Below, one piece after another: positions 1-11,720 of a stretch of DNA of 64,000 nt. The position numbers and the translations under genes are program-made. Source of the DNA: Xiphias gladius (Eukaryota > Chordata > Actinopteri > Istiophoriformes > Xiphiidae); the NCBI RefSeq assembly GCF_016859285.1, contig NC_053401.1, positions 2,642,969-2,706,968 on the forward strand, read 5' to 3'. A model generated the notes under the pieces. That model worked only from the letters and a program-made list of their open reading frames with translations, had not been told where the DNA came from and ran no database searches. Each line of letters begins with the position of its first letter. The first letter of the stretch is position 1.

Positions 1-48
1 CATCAGTTAGCTAAATTGTTTGTGATTACTGAAGCGATAAGTGACTGA

Positions 49-91
<43 letters not shown>

Positions 92-884
92 AAATATAAT
101 TTAATATAATAAAATAGCATAACATTATACTATAATAATATATGATTGCATATAAAATATAATACATATTATTTGTATGACATATATCGTTTTACAATAG
201 ATAATAACAATAGAAATTCATTCATTCATTTTTCAGATTGTTTTACTTATTTTTATGACTTACATGTTGAAATGAATGTTTTTCAACCCGGTGTTTGTTT
301 TGTCTTCAGGTTTCCTAATCAAAACCTAAAAAGTCAAGCACAAACTGTACAATCTGTAGTTCTTTAGAAATTCAAACTTAAGTCTAGAATAATATAATGA
401 TCTAAATATATCGCTACGGTCTTTGGGGATACATCTACACAGTGTGTTTAAAATGTAAAGATTCATTTAAGACTGTGTATATGCGTTGTGCTGTAGTTCA
501 TGAGTTGCTGCTCATAGAAAACTATTCATGTTTATTTAACATAACAGCGGCTTTTTTCCCTTTACGCGCTCCGCCAGGACAGAAACGCGCTCAGTGGCAG
601 GGCGTTGAACGCGGATCGAAGCCCGACTGATGTTGTTTTTCCTTCTGTGTCGTGTCAAAATTCCCGCTGTGAAAAAGGTCTGTTCACAAAGGAAAACAGC
701 CACACTCAAGTTCTTTCCACCATAGGTGGACCATTTGATTCCTCGACAAGCTGCAGTGTTGGATTTGGGTGGATTTGTTGATTAACAGACTGATCGGACT
801 GAGGGGATTCACCAACCACATGCTATTGATGGGTTTCAGCTCTGCTGTTGATCCTGACCGAGAGCCTGTGCTCTGTGTCTCTAG
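1..884 (+). other. srgap1 intron (window edge)
   Basis: AT-rich intronic sequence upstream of the first visible srgap1 exon. It holds a TG/TA microsatellite near its start. I found no further srGAP exon in any frame, and the small open frames here match nothing I recognise. Confidence 0.6.
52..86. repeat. (TG)n(TA)n microsatellite
   Basis: Ten bases of TG followed by about 26 bases of TA, within the srgap1 intron. Confidence 0.95.
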
Positions 885-3562
885 GGCTGACGCCATGTCC
901 GACACCCTCAGCCAGAAGGCGGACAGCGACGGAGGAAGCAGCAGCACCGACGACAAGAGGTCCAGGAGCGAACTGAGCTCCCCCACCGACATCAGACCGC
1001 CGGAGACCTACAACAGGTCTGTCACGTCAAAGATCACGAACGGGGAGGGGATCGGTTTGGCTGCAGTGAACGTTAAACCCATTTTCCAGCTTGTTCTCTC
1101 ACCTGTCAAAGTACCTGCGAATTTCATCATGTCGTTACCACAGCCGTTCCTCATGTGACCCCCCCCCCACGCACCACGCACCTTCCACTCTCATATTCAC
1201 AGTCGTTCCTAACAAAACAACGTCTGGGCGAAAATCCGGGATGGCTTTCCTGCCGTGGTGAGCCGATCCGCGGAAGAGACGTCGTAGTGCAGCAGTGGTG
1301 GAGCGAGTGTTCCCAAGTAGTAGTGTTATTATTCAGTACTATTAGTATTATCAGAGAAACGTACTGAAAGTATCAGAACTACAAGCTGAAAAGCAGCATT
1401 TGGCCGTTGTAGCTGCTCCAGGTGGAGAAAGTCTGAACTACAAGCTTAGTCCAGGGGTTCCCAACGTAAGGGTCCCACCCCTCCAAAGGGTCACAAGATA
1501 AATCTGAAGGGCGGTGAGATGAATAATGGGAGAGAAAGGAAGGAAAAACAAAGATCGGATTCACAAATTTATATGAATTTTCCAGGCTTTTCTTTATGGG
1601 GGGGGAATATTTGGGACACTTACCTTTTTTGGGCCACAAACTTTAATTGAAATGATGAACACACACATTTGTAATAAAATCGCTCTATAATCTGATCATT
1701 GTCCAAATGTAGCGGAAATTTTAACCGAAATTTCAAGTAAATCTGCAGAAGAAAACGAGAATTGATGCACGTCTCTATCCTATATACCGAGTCGTTTTTT
1801 CACCGAGACAAACTCCAGTCGGGCGCCATTAACCTGTCACCAAACATCCCCGTTTTTCTGCACAGGCCTGGAAATAATGTAAATTAAAAAAAAAAAACAG
1901 AGATTGTGTTGAATGCAGGGGTGTTTAACGAAGTAAAGCAGCTGTGCCCTTCATTCTTTGACATGGAGACTCTCTCCGGCGCTGATCATTTGTTCAGGTT
2001 TGCAACGTTTTCCACTGCCACGCCCGTTAAAACCTTTTAGATAACTTTTAGCAGCAAGGGCCTAATGTTCACCGCAGCCAAAATCATCCCCTCAATCCCG
2101 AGTCATACGTGAGTTCAGTTATTTTACGTTATCGATGAATCTGCTGATTATTTTCTCGATTAGTCAGTTGGTCTGTAAAACCTAAGAAAACTGCGAAAGA
2201 AACTGCGAAATTTCTTGGAGCCCAAGGTGACGACGAAGAGATTCGGTTTACTGATGTGATACAAGGAAAAGCCACAAAGTCTGACATTTAAGAAGCTGAA
2301 ACCAGGAAATTTTGGGCTTTCTACTAAAATCATCCTTATTAAACAGGGAATTACAAATAAGTTGAGGTAAATAAAGGCCCCGGTCACTATTTGATTAATT
2401 TGCGGTCGATCAACCGATCGATTATCCGACTAACGGTAGCAGCTCTACTGGTGACCTGAGCTAACAGTGTTCGTACTCCCTGATCGCAGCCACAGGAGGA
2501 AGCGAACCGACGGTTTATTCCGCCGCCCCCTCGGCCGCTCCAACGACAACCACGGGAACGGCGGGGTGATGGAGCGGAGCTCGCCCCCGGTGACGGGTCA
2601 CTTCAGTCCCAGGGAGCTGCTGCTGGGACGGGGCCAGGGCCTGACCCCGCCCCTGGACAGCCCCGAGCGCCGCCGCCGCTCCGCCGCCGCCGTGACCATG
2701 ACGGTGAGCCGCCACGATTCGCTGCGAAGGCCCGAGGACACGCCCATCCGGCGCTCGAGCAGCGGGCAGCATGGCTTCGGCGACTCCCATCGATCCAGAG
2801 TCCTGGACCCCGACACGCTGGCACAGGTACACAAACACGACCGCGGGCCGTCAGGCAACTTAAAGAGGCGGTATTGATTAAAGCTGCACTGATCGGGATT
2901 TAAAGTCCAACTGAAATCACAGGTAGTCATCGCTTTTTTTAATGTATTGACACCAAAGAATTGAAAATATCATTTCCCTCTCGCGGTTTCAGATTTTTTT
3001 TCTCAAACGCAGAACACGTGACTTACACGCCGCTTCACTTCAGTTGGACTTTAATGTCTGCTTTTTCTTTGCGTTTTGATGAAAAACGTCACGGACTCCC
3101 CTTTAATCCTCCTCCCGCCGCCTGCAGGACATCGAGGAGACGGTGACCGTGGCTCTGGGGGAGCTGAGGCAGCTGGAGCGGCAGGGCTGCCGGCCAGCTC
3201 CCGACGTGGTGCTGGACACTCTGGAGCAGGTGAAGAACGGCCCCATCACCGCCTGCTCCTCCGAGTCCCCCAGCCCCCACAGCACTCCCAGCACCCCGGG
3301 CACGCCGGGAACCCCCGGCACCCCCGGCACTCCGAGCCCCCTCAGTCCTCTGAGCCCCATCAGCCCGCTCCCCGGACCTCCGCCGGGACCCCCCAGACCG
3401 GCCAACCCTTCCCCCGACGCCCTGGGCTCCTTCAAGCCCGTGGCTGCCGCCCGCATCGGGGCTCCGCTGCGGCCCCCCGCCCTGAGGCCCAAGCCTATGG
3501 TCCCGCCTAAGAGCAGCACCCCACCTCTGCCCCCACCGCTGGACAAATCCTGCACCATGTGA
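885..3562 (+). CDS. srgap1: SLIT-ROBO Rho GTPase-activating protein 1, C-terminal exons (partial)
   Basis: Last three coding exons of an srGAP, a cytoplasmic F-BAR/RhoGAP/SH3 protein that acts below Slit-Robo to inactivate Cdc42/Rac/Rho and shape membranes. Exons: 885-1016 (acceptor ctctag, donor gtctgt), 2490-2826 (acceptor cgcag, donor gtacac) and 3128-3562 ending in TGA; the joins keep one frame (phases 1, 2, 0). The encoded tail reads MSDTLSQKADSDGGSSSTDD, then KRTDGLFRRPLGRSND, a Ser/Arg-rich stretch, DIEETVTVALGELRQLERQ and the family hallmark PDVVLDTLEQVKNG, and finishes in a proline-rich segment ending in CTM. F-BAR, RhoGAP and SH3 domains lie upstream, outside the window. Choice of srgap1 over srgap2/3 is inference from the neighbour kics2, since human SRGAP1 and C12orf66 are adjacent on 12q14. 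The last exon carries an expanded Gly-Thr-Pro repeat. Only the paralogue assignment is uncertain. Confidence 0.88.
1300..1640 (+). repeat. Dispersed repeat family C (acceptable name unknown)
   Basis: Intronic copy of a repeat built on 'agtactattagtattatcag' style text, followed by 'ggttcccaacgtaagggtc' and 'aatgggagagaaaggaag'. The second half recurs clearly at 50413-50640; related pieces lie at 7640-8110, 13555-13605, 40488-40735 and 46517-46680. A common teleost intronic repeat; class not determined here. Confidence 0.65.
2120..2450 (+). repeat. Dispersed repeat family A, copy 1
   Basis: Copy of the commonest repeat in this window. It starts near 'atcgatgaatctgctgatta', then 'gtctgtaaaa', 'gcccaaggtgacg' and 'aagaagctgaaacca', and ends 'gattatccgactaac...gcagctct'. 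Its AT-rich ends form near-palindromes around ATCGAT. Lies in the srgap1 intron just upstream of exon 2490-2826. Confidence 0.7.
3300..3420 (+). repeat. Coding Gly-Thr-Pro / Ser-Pro repeat in srgap1
   Basis: Short tandem coding repeat giving four GTP triplets and then SPL/SPI triplets and a polyproline run. Codon usage here is nearly all G/C at third positions. It creates long spurious open frames on both strands, including a collagen-like antisense frame. Confidence 0.8.
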
Positions 3563-4430
3563 GCCAGACCAGGCCGGTACGAGGCTGAGGTCGGGCCTAC
3601 CCGGGCCAAAAATGGGCCAGAAGAGGAGATCAGGGTACTGCTTAATGTTTATAGTCAACGGTGGGAAAGACGAAAAGGGTTTTAATGTAGTAATAAAATA
3701 TAATATATGACATGACCTATGATATGATATGCCATAATATTTATGTGTCGTCAGGTTGGTGTGTACTCTCTAGGTGTGTAGGAGTTTACTTTCTCCATGT
3801 ATTGAAGCATTTATCAAGGGTTAGCTAAAAGAACTGCAGATGAAGAGACGCGGGAAGGAGCGTGCGCGGAGCCTCCCGCCCCGTGTAAGAGACCGCAGTC
3901 GCGCGGGGGGGTGTGGGGGGTGTAGTTCAGCTCCGGTAGAAAATGTAGTTTCAGTGACGTGAATGTCGGGCCTGCGCCAGCCGGGGAGCCTGTCGCCATT
4001 GGCCGCCGTATCCGGACCGGCCGGGGAGGACGCGGCGGAGTGAAGGCACAACTCTGGTCCGACGACGTCTGCGTGACCCGTAACTTTATTTTTTTATTTC
4101 TCACTCGGTTCAGCTGCTAAGCTCACTTACACCTCAAACCACAACACGCCTCCTGAGGTCGTCGGTGACACCAAACTCACGTTATTTACCCAACGTCCAG
4201 CTATGTGATGAATGTTTCCAGTAATCAACGACTGTTCAGCCATTGAATGTTCAGTGAGCCGCGGTGGCGACTCGCTAAACTCTTTAACGGCCTTCTCGTG
4301 GTCTTTTTTTTCTCGGAGGGGAAACCCCACGCTCGGACCGGAGCTTTTCAAACAGGGTGTGATGGTCGAGTGGCGGAGGGGGCTTGGACAGAGCTTTTTC
4401 TGGGATTGGGGGGGTGTATGATTTAGTTCT

Positions 4431-4434
<4 letters not shown>

Positions 4435-4473
<39 letters not shown>

Positions 4474-4474
4474 C
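4435..4474. repeat. (GT)n microsatellite in srgap1 3' UTR
   Basis: About 20 GT units. A second array lies at 4627-4650. Confidence 0.95.
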
Positions 4475-4862
4475 CTGCTTGCCTGCCCTTGTTCTGCTCC
4501 CTTGTAAGTGCAGAAGCACTAGAATAGTGATAGATGCTAGATAATTCATGCCTGCCTTGAGTGCCAGAACACGCAAGTGCAAGTTAGGAAAAACGGAGCG
4601 AATGCAAAAAGCATGCCTCTTTCCGCGTGTGTGTGTGTGTGTGTGTGTGTCAAAATAACGGTTTACCTGCTTGTTACACTCAAGTCACTAGTTAACCTTA
4701 AATTCACAATAAGCTAACAGGGTGGGGCTCTGTGTGTAAACGCCCAAAAAAAAAAAACACTTGAACAGCACACTGAATGTGGCCTCCGCGCGGGCTGGTA
4801 ACTGATGCGAGTTGTGTGATTCAAATGAGACATGACGCGCTGAGATGGGCTACGGATGCACA

Positions 4863-4864
<2 letters not shown>

Positions 4865-4910
<46 letters not shown>

Positions 4911-4915
4911 AAAGT
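4865..4915. repeat. (GT)n microsatellite in srgap1 3' UTR
   Basis: About 22 GT units followed by an interrupted tail. Confidence 0.95.
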
Positions 4916-5277
4916 GCCTTTTTTTTTTTAACCCTCGTCTTTTTTGGGGAGCTGGGAATCCACTCACGCATGTCCTGAACGAAGAGCAGCAGCACTCTGA
5001 ATGAAATAATCATAAAGTGTTTAGTAGACGACTGAATTCTGAATTCTAGCATTAACCCATCGTGACATTGCACTTTGATGTATAGGACCGTGTACTTGGC
5101 ATGTAGCATCATCACATGTTGGTGCATTTTAACTCAACGGGAGGTTTCTTTGAATGTGTTTGATAATAAAGGAAATGGTTTTTGTCCGTTAGTGTTGCTG
5201 TATTTGAAAACTGAGCTTCCTAGAGAAGAGCTCGCATAGCCAAATGGATTGTATCAATGTGTTGTATTTATATTATA

Positions 5278-5372
5278 AATAAACCTGAATGAATTAGCAT
5301 TGCGGCCGTTCACCGAACGAACCTTTCTTTAAATGAAATGTCACTAAATGTTTTGTTTGAACACTCAATAAA
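5278..5372 (+). terminator. srgap1 polyadenylation signals
   Basis: Two canonical AATAAA hexamers, at 5278-5283 and 5367-5372, are the first convincing ones after the stop and point toward the convergent kics2 gene. A further AATAAA lies near 5539. Confidence 0.6.
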
Positions 5373-5878
5373 CCTCCAGTGTGTTCTGTAGATTAGTGCT
5401 TTCGTCAACTTTTTCCTGTCTCTGTCACGTGAATGCGTCACAGTTCAAAGGCACCTCGGTATAAGTGCAGGGGTAAGTGAATGCATCGCTGCTCAACACT
5501 TCTATACCTCCAGTCAGTGAACGTGTCACAGCTCAAAATAAACTTTTATGTACAGCAGTGAGGTTGTTTTTATTATATATATATATATATATATGAATAC
5601 ATCACATTTTTGACAGGATCCATCCAAGTTTTTTTTAAATTGTGAACAAGATGTAATAATTTAATTCAGTTTAAGTTTATGTAACAGCATCAAACATGCT
5701 GTATGTCCAGTGTACTGCAGTTTCATGTTACCCGTCATCCAGCAAACGAGTCAAATCGAGCTAATATCGGCCAACGCTCTAAACAAGACTAACAACTGAT
5801 TGAGTTTCACGTTGGTTAACTAATCGTTGGATATTTCAGGTTGAGGAAATGAGACCAGATAGGCAGTCGTCTCAAAGC

Positions 5879-5884
5879 TTTATT
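5879..5884 (-). terminator. kics2 polyadenylation signal
   Basis: AATAAA on the minus strand, 379 bases past the kics2 stop codon. This leaves about 0.5 kb between the convergent srgap1 and kics2 transcript ends. Confidence 0.65.
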
Positions 5885-6262
5885 TAAACAGTATCAATCA
5901 TGGTGGATGTGAGCTCTTTAAAATAAGAAGTAAACATGTTAAAACAGTAATTGACGCAAAATAATTAAAATCCTTAATACATTCTAAACAAAGGCTTCAA
6001 GCTCTAGCAACAGGCGGTTTGTCGTGATCTCAGAAGCTGCGAGGAAAATAAAATCTCTTTGGTCGGGAACATTTTTTGGCGAAATGAGATTCAAAGCAAC
6101 ACAAAGGCCTGCTAAAGCAACCAGTGGCCGGACCGCAGCTTCCTGTCCAGCATGAGCATCTCGGTTATCTGTAGGAAATGATTTGAGCGGGCAGGTTCCG
6201 TTTCATTCGAGGTTCTTCATCGGCTCCATCTTCACCATCTCTGCGCGCTGTTCGCTCGTAGC

Positions 6263-7236
6263 TCAGCCCTTGGACCCAGGTTTGAGAGTGCTGAAGGGTT
6301 TGGAGTTTCGCAGCGAGCACGAGATCTCCTGCAGGAAGGCAGCGATGTGCAGATCCTTCTCTGACTTCCTGCCGTCAAAGATGACCACCAGCGTGAAGTG
6401 AGGCTCGGGCCGCGTCAGGTAGTAGGTGCTCTGGACTTTGTCGTCATAGAAGTGCACCACCTTGTCCAGGGTGTTGAGCTCAGCGGCGCGGTCTCCCATC
6501 ATCATGATGACGTTTGGCCAGTGCGTGAGCGGCCGCTCCCCCGACGGCAGGGACACCACGGCGGGGAACTGCTCCACGCCCTTCGGCGCTTCCCGGTACG
6601 AGTGCGGGTGGTGGTAGCCGTGGCCCTGGAAGCTCTCTGAGCCGCGGTTGTCAAACACCAGAGACACGTTGCTGGCGTCGTGCTTGCGGACGAAGGAGCA
6701 GATCTTGCCGTGGTAGTCCGGCGTGGTGCGGGCGGTCAGGGCCCTCATGTCGGCCGGGGCCGTCTGCCGGCTCAGGGCTTCGTGGAAGTAGAAGCTGAAC
6801 TTGGCGAGGAGCGCCGCCTGGAAGCGCTGCAGCCACACGTACAGGTGCGGAGGCTGCACGGCCTTCTGGGACTGGCCTCCGAACAGGTGCTTGCGGGTCT
6901 CTCTCTGCCGCTGGAAGAGCTGACCCCAGGCGGTGAGCTTGGAGTTGGCGCCGTGCAGGCTGAGCAGAGCGGGCAGGAAATGCCACTCGGACACCTGGGC
7001 CTGGCAGCGCAGTAACTGGGTCACCACGTCCACCTCCGTCTGGAAGCCCTCCTCCACGCGGCCCAGGATGGGGTGGTGGAACCTGAAGGAGCGATGAAGA
7101 GGAGGTTCGCCGTTAAACGGGCAAACAAATGCAAAGACAGCAGCAGGCCTTATTTGTAGTCACCTGAAGGCAGCTGTCTCTTTTTTGTGCTGAGAATACA
7201 TTTGCATTTAAGTCTGAACCTGAGTGTGAGCTCAGC

Positions 7237-7279
<43 letters not shown>

Positions 7280-10200
7280 CTGTATTTGCTGTCCATTTAT
7301 TTCTCCAGGTCTGCTGATGAGAGCATCACCTTCACCCTTCAGCGCACGGTCACACTGGTGATGTGCGGTGTGTCACACTGCGACCTGCTGCAGCTCAGTC
7401 GACAGCTCGACCGCAGCTTTCGCTCCTGCTACCGTTGCAGGACTCGGTTTCGCTGACATGTCTCCGGGGAAAAAGTTGGAATCCTGCATTTGCTGGATTA
7501 AGCACAAAGTTTTCCTCCTCTGACCCCAATATGTCACTCTCTCCTTTACTCTCTTATATCTCACTAATTTCTTCCTGTGTTTTTTATAATCCAGGCCAAA
7601 CCGGGAACCAGTTGTGGAGGAAGCGTTTATTTAAGCCCTTATTTACCTAAAAAGTAGCAACACCACACTATAAAAATACGTCAAATCTGAAAGCACTGAA
7701 GTATTATCAACAAAACGTACTTGAAGAATCAACAGTACAATTCCTCATTATGCAGAAAAATTGAGTCCTAAATTTTTTTTTTTTAATTTAAATCAGCTCT
7801 TTCCTAGAAATTAGTTTGTAGCTTGAAACACGATGGAATGAGGCAAGTTGCTGCACTAGAATTCAGATTCAATTAGAGAAAATACTAGAAACCTGAGCTG
7901 AAAAAAAAAGAAAATAAGGAGTAAGATCGTTCAAAACGCAGATTTTGTGCAACTTAAAAACCTTCAACTGCTAAACAACCGGTAAAAGCGGGTGTTGAAT
8001 AAATGTAGTGAAGGAAAACAAACAACGGTATTTCCTTCTGAAATGAAGTGGAGTAGAAGTATAAAGTAAGAGAAAATTAAATACTCAGGTACAGTACAGG
8101 TGCCTTAAAGGTACTTTGTTACTCTCCGCCACAGGCAGGAAAAAGATGGCACAAACGGATACGCACTTGGAGCTGTATTTCTGCAGGACGGCCTCCAGTG
8201 TGGTGACCAGCTCGTCTGAGTTGATGCTCTTCTGGCTGCCCAGCGAGTGCATTTTCTCGTACAGGTCGGCCATCTCCATGCGGGCCTGCGTGAAGTGGCA
8301 GAGCTGCTCCGACAGGTGCGACAGCAGGTCCTCCAGGTAGGAGGTGGAGCCCGGCTGGCTGTGGCGCCCCATCGTCACCACTTTCCGGAGCTCGTTGTAG
8401 AGGGAGGTGTAGATGGTGCGGATGGAGTCCTTCCGGCTGAAGAAGGACTGGCCCCCTGCAGGGAGACACAGAGGAGAAAGAACGCCGCCGCTCAGTCTTT
8501 GGTTGTAGACTGCGTTTCACCACAAGATAACGGTTGACTTTTCTGCAGCATTCGTGTGCTACAGCGCCATCTGGTGTTGGAAAACTCCAGCTGTCTGGGT
8601 GTCTTGATCTCACATGCACTCACTCAGCACTTTATTAGGGACACCTGCACACCTGATCGTTCATGCGATTGTCCGGTCAGCCAATCACGTGGCAGCAGTG
8701 TAGCATATGAAATCCTGCAGATGCAGGTCAGGAGCTCCGGTTAATGTTCAAATCAAACATCAGAACGGGGAGAAAATGTGATCTCAGTGACTTGGACCAT
8801 GAAATGATTGTTGGTGCCAGACGGGCTGGTTTGAGGGTCTCTGAACCTGCTGATCTCTCTAGAGTCTCTGGAGTTTTTAGTCAGATTGGTGCCAAAAACA
8901 AAAAACAAACAGTGAGCAGAAGTTCATCGGACGGAAACATCCAATGGACCCGACCCGCCTCGCGTCAACAGTCCAGGCTGCTGCTGCTGGTTTCATGGTG
9001 CAGGGAGGTTTTCTTGGCTCCACTTTGGGCTCCTTAGTACCAGTCAGTCATGGTTTGAAGGCCTCAGCCTGTCTGAGTGTCATTACCGACCATGTGCTTC
9101 ACTTCATGGCCACAGTTCACCATCTTCTAACGGCTACTTCTTGCAGGATAATGCTCCATGTCACCGAGCAAAAGTCGTCTCAAACCGGCTTCGTGAACAC
9201 GACCGTGAGCTCGGTGGACTCCGGTGGCCTCCCCAGTAGATCCAGACCCCGAATCCAGTAGACCACCTCTGGGATGTGGTAGAACAGGAGACTGACAAAT
9301 CTTCAGAAATGATGCGATGCCATCAGGTCAACATGGACCGGAACCTCAGAGGAGAGTTTCCACCATCTTTAGGAATCCAGTCCACGAAGACCTGAGGCTG
9401 TTTTGAGAGCAAAGGGAGGAACCACCCGGTATTAGCCTGGTGTTCCTGATAGAGTGCTCGCTGAGTCCATGTTAAGTTAGTAAGAATATCCCAGAGTTAA
9501 AGTTTTATTATTTGCACAACAACACAACCATTTTCACACGACGTGGTGGAGCATAGAAAGATGTTTCAGACAGAGGTGGCAACCTACTCTGGTCTTTGGG
9601 CTGAAAGAAAAATAAATATCCTGATTACAATGTTAAAGTCTTCTAATATCAACATTTAAAAATGGCTTTTAATAAACCTTGCTATTGTTTTGAGGTGCAT
9701 GTTTACATATGTAGAGCTGTGTTTACATGGAGGCCCTGGGTCAAAGGTCGTCAGAGGGGGGCCTCGCAGTTTGGAAAAGAAAGTTTATGCTTTGTGATTG
9801 AAACCATACGTTAGTGACAGTTTTTAGGAAAACACCTGTCGTATTTAAGAGTCGGAGACCACATCACCGATGATCACATCATCACCACCATCTAGTAAAC
9901 TACAGTGTGCACGCTAACTTTAGCATCTCGACATTTATAAGCAACAACGCGCTGTGATGGTGTTGTAAAGCGGCTGCGATGACATTTCTAGCAGAGAGAA
10001 ACGGTTCAAGCGCTTTCAGACTTTGACAACAACTTGTTTCACCCTCCCTGCGAAGTGTTTTTAACGTTACCCATTTTCTGTCCCAGGAATGTCATGTTGT
10101 GGTACGCCTTCTCCGCGGCGGCCAGGTGAGCCAGGGCGGCCAGCAGCGCGGCCCAGATGGCCCCGGCGCTCTTGCTGTTGTCCTTCTCCTTCTCCACGTA

Positions 10201-10302
10201 GTCCTTGGCCCGGTCGAAAGAAAACATGCCGAGCTGCGTGAAGAAGCTCTCCAGGATGGCCCGCTCCCGGGGAACGGGCCGCAGCTCCTCCGCCTCGGTC
10301 AT
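6263..10302 (-). CDS. kics2: KICSTOR subunit 2 (C12orf66 orthologue), complete
   Basis: Subunit of the KICSTOR complex (KPTN, ITFG2, C12orf66/KICS2, SZT2), which tethers GATOR1 to lysosomes and restrains mTORC1 when amino acids are scarce. Three coding exons on the minus strand: 10302-10071 (start ATG, donor gtaacg), 8455-8167 (acceptor ctgcag, donor gtgcgt) and 7082-6263 (acceptor ttcag, stop TGA). Joined length is 1341 bases, 446 aa, close to the human protein. Landmarks: N-terminal [40 protein letters not shown], the [19 protein letters not shown] segment at the exon 2 start, [53 protein letters not shown] and [16 protein letters not shown], ending LKPGSKG. The start is fixed by alignment to the family N-terminus. 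The 1.6 kb intron 1 holds a Tc1 relic. It is head-to-head with tmem19. Confidence 0.95.
7240..7276. repeat. (CA)n microsatellite in kics2 intron 2
   Basis: About 18 CA units, 160 bases from exon 3. Confidence 0.95.
7640..8110 (+). repeat. Dispersed repeat family C fragments
   Basis: Degenerate pieces of the 'gtattatcaacaaaacgtac' and 'gtggagtagaagtataaagt' type within kics2 intron 2. Same family as 13110-13215 and 40488-40735. Confidence 0.55.
8628..9456 (+). mobile_element. Tc1/mariner-like transposon relic, internally deleted
   Basis: Inverted ends are visible: the left end begins CACTTTATTAGGGACACC at 8628, and the reverse complement of the right end (9437-9456) begins CACTCTATCAGGAACACC, 16 of 20 matching. 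Between them is a decayed DD34E transposase gene. The left part matches the DNA-binding region ('gttggtgccagacgggctgg'). It then jumps at about 8938 to 'atggacccgacccg', so the middle is missing. The remaining catalytic part is frameshifted and stopped. It lies in kics2 intron 1 in the opposite orientation to the gene. Closely related to the copy at 14766-15589. Confidence 0.88.
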
Positions 10303-10620
10303 TGGGTCAGAGATACTCCCGCAGACGGGGCAGCTGCCTGTCCGTGCGAGCTAACGGCCAGCCGACCGGGCTAGCCCAGTGACAGGCTAGCGTCTGGGTA
10401 AGGTAACATCACTCTTCCGACCAAAATACACTCAATTTACCGACTTTAAAACGGCTTCACGTTATTTTCTAAATGTAGCTCTTCATACTGATGCCATCAA
10501 CGACCTCAGATATTTGCTTAAAACGAGAATAATTTAAAAATGTGCCTGTATCCAGCCAAACGGCAAACCGCAGGACGCCATATTGGCTACACTGGATGAA
10601 AACACTACGGCAAGTCCAGA
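10303..10620 (-). promoter_or_regulatory. kics2 promoter / 5' UTR, CpG-rich
   Basis: GC- and CpG-rich sequence immediately upstream of the kics2 start codon and continuous with its GC-rich first exon. The transcription start is not resolved. Confidence 0.5.
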
Positions 10621-10885
10621 GCTCCAAACTAAGTAAGTGCGGAAGAATTTGCAGTGGAGCCACAGTCGGATATGTGGGGGTATTATTGTGGCAACATTAT
10701 TAGCAAATGTGTGTGCGGAGAGTAGTGAAACTGTGTCTCAGTCTGTATTTACAGATTTGTGTACACATTTAGAAATCTCAGTACTCGTAGACGTTCAGGA
10801 TCCTCAGAGGATGATTCATACTCAATTAGATTACCCCCCCCCCTGAATTTTCGATTTGCGCCACCATCAGGCCAAAAGTTTTCAC

Positions 10886-11070
10886 TTAGGGTTACACCTA
10901 ACAATTATTTTTCATTACTAATTGATGTGCTGCTTTTTTTTTTTTTTTGATTAATAAATCCATCATTTAGTCTTTAAGGTGTCAAACAGTGAAAAAGCCC
11001 AATCACCAAGCATCTTCAGGTTCCTTTTTTAGTAGTAGTAGCCAAAAATCCAACAATATTCAATTTGCAG
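10886..11070 (+). repeat. Dispersed repeat family A, copy 2 (degenerate)
   Basis: 'cacctaacaattatttttca', 'ttgattaataaatcc' and 'gtgtcaaacagtgaaaaa' match the 5' half of family A. Confidence 0.55.
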
Positions 11071-11136
11071 TGGAATATTCAGTGCTATGAATCTAGAAAA
11101 GAAAGCAATCTTTCGAGGTTTTGAGGGTGGAAGGAG

Positions 11137-11720
11137 CAAATGATCCTTCCACCCAACAATCAGTCGGTCAGTTCAACTGAAATGTCTCAACAACTATTGG
11201 ATGGATTGTCACACGATATATTTATTTATTTTTTTGGTTCAGACATTCATGGTTCCCAGATGATGAATCCTACTGACCTTGGTGATGCCTTGGCTTTTCT
11301 TCCGGTGCAACCATGCATTCACATTTGCAGTTTTTGGCAACATGTCCTGATAACCACTGGATGCTGGCCATGAATTTGGTACAACCACTAACGTTGCCCT
11401 TAGGATGAACCGTAGTAATTCTGGTGATCTCCTGACTTTTCATCTAGCGCCATCATCAGGTCAAATACTTTGTGTTTATGACCAAATACCTGCAAAACTA
11501 ATGACATTCCTACCCACCTCAGCTGTACTTTCTGTTAAGTGGTAGTTAAAAAAAAAAAAATCCACTGGCATGGCTGTGGATTTATAGTATTGTTTTGAAA
11601 GATTTTCTCATAAAATCAGGAGGATCACCACCGTTATTCTGATTCATCCCCTGGGAACACGAATATTTGTACAAAATGTCATGATAATCCAACCAGTAGT
11701 GGACCAACCGCGTGGTTCTA
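11137..11720 (+). repeat. Dispersed repeat family D (teleost, class unnamed)
   Basis: Internally repetitive element with 'tctcaacaactattggatgg', 'gttcccagatgatgaatcc', 'catctagcgccatcatcagg' and 'gtttatgaccaaatacctgc'. I recognise this text as a common intergenic repeat of percomorph fish but cannot assign a class. A separate fragment ('gcgccaccatcaggcc') lies at 10857. Confidence 0.65.

Larger units (their letters stand above)
3563..5395 (+). other. srgap1 3' UTR
   Basis: Sequence between the srgap1 stop codon and its likely poly(A) sites. Contains three GT microsatellites (4435-4474, 4627-4650, 4865-4915) and a GC-rich patch at about 3835-4075. No open frame with recognisable similarity. 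Confidence 0.65.

Noticed and set aside
3089-3658. Antisense collagen-like ORFs (up to 189 codons)
   Set aside because: Mirror of the Gly-Thr-Pro/Pro-rich coding exon of srgap1; the Gly repeats come from reading the proline codons backward.
6398-7015. Plus-strand ORFs over kics2 exon 3
   Set aside because: Shadows of the highly conserved kics2 coding exon on the other strand.
9437-9456. Considered the Tc1 relic at 8.6-9.5 kb as an active element
   Set aside because: Middle of the transposase is missing and the remaining frame is broken, so it cannot encode a transposase.
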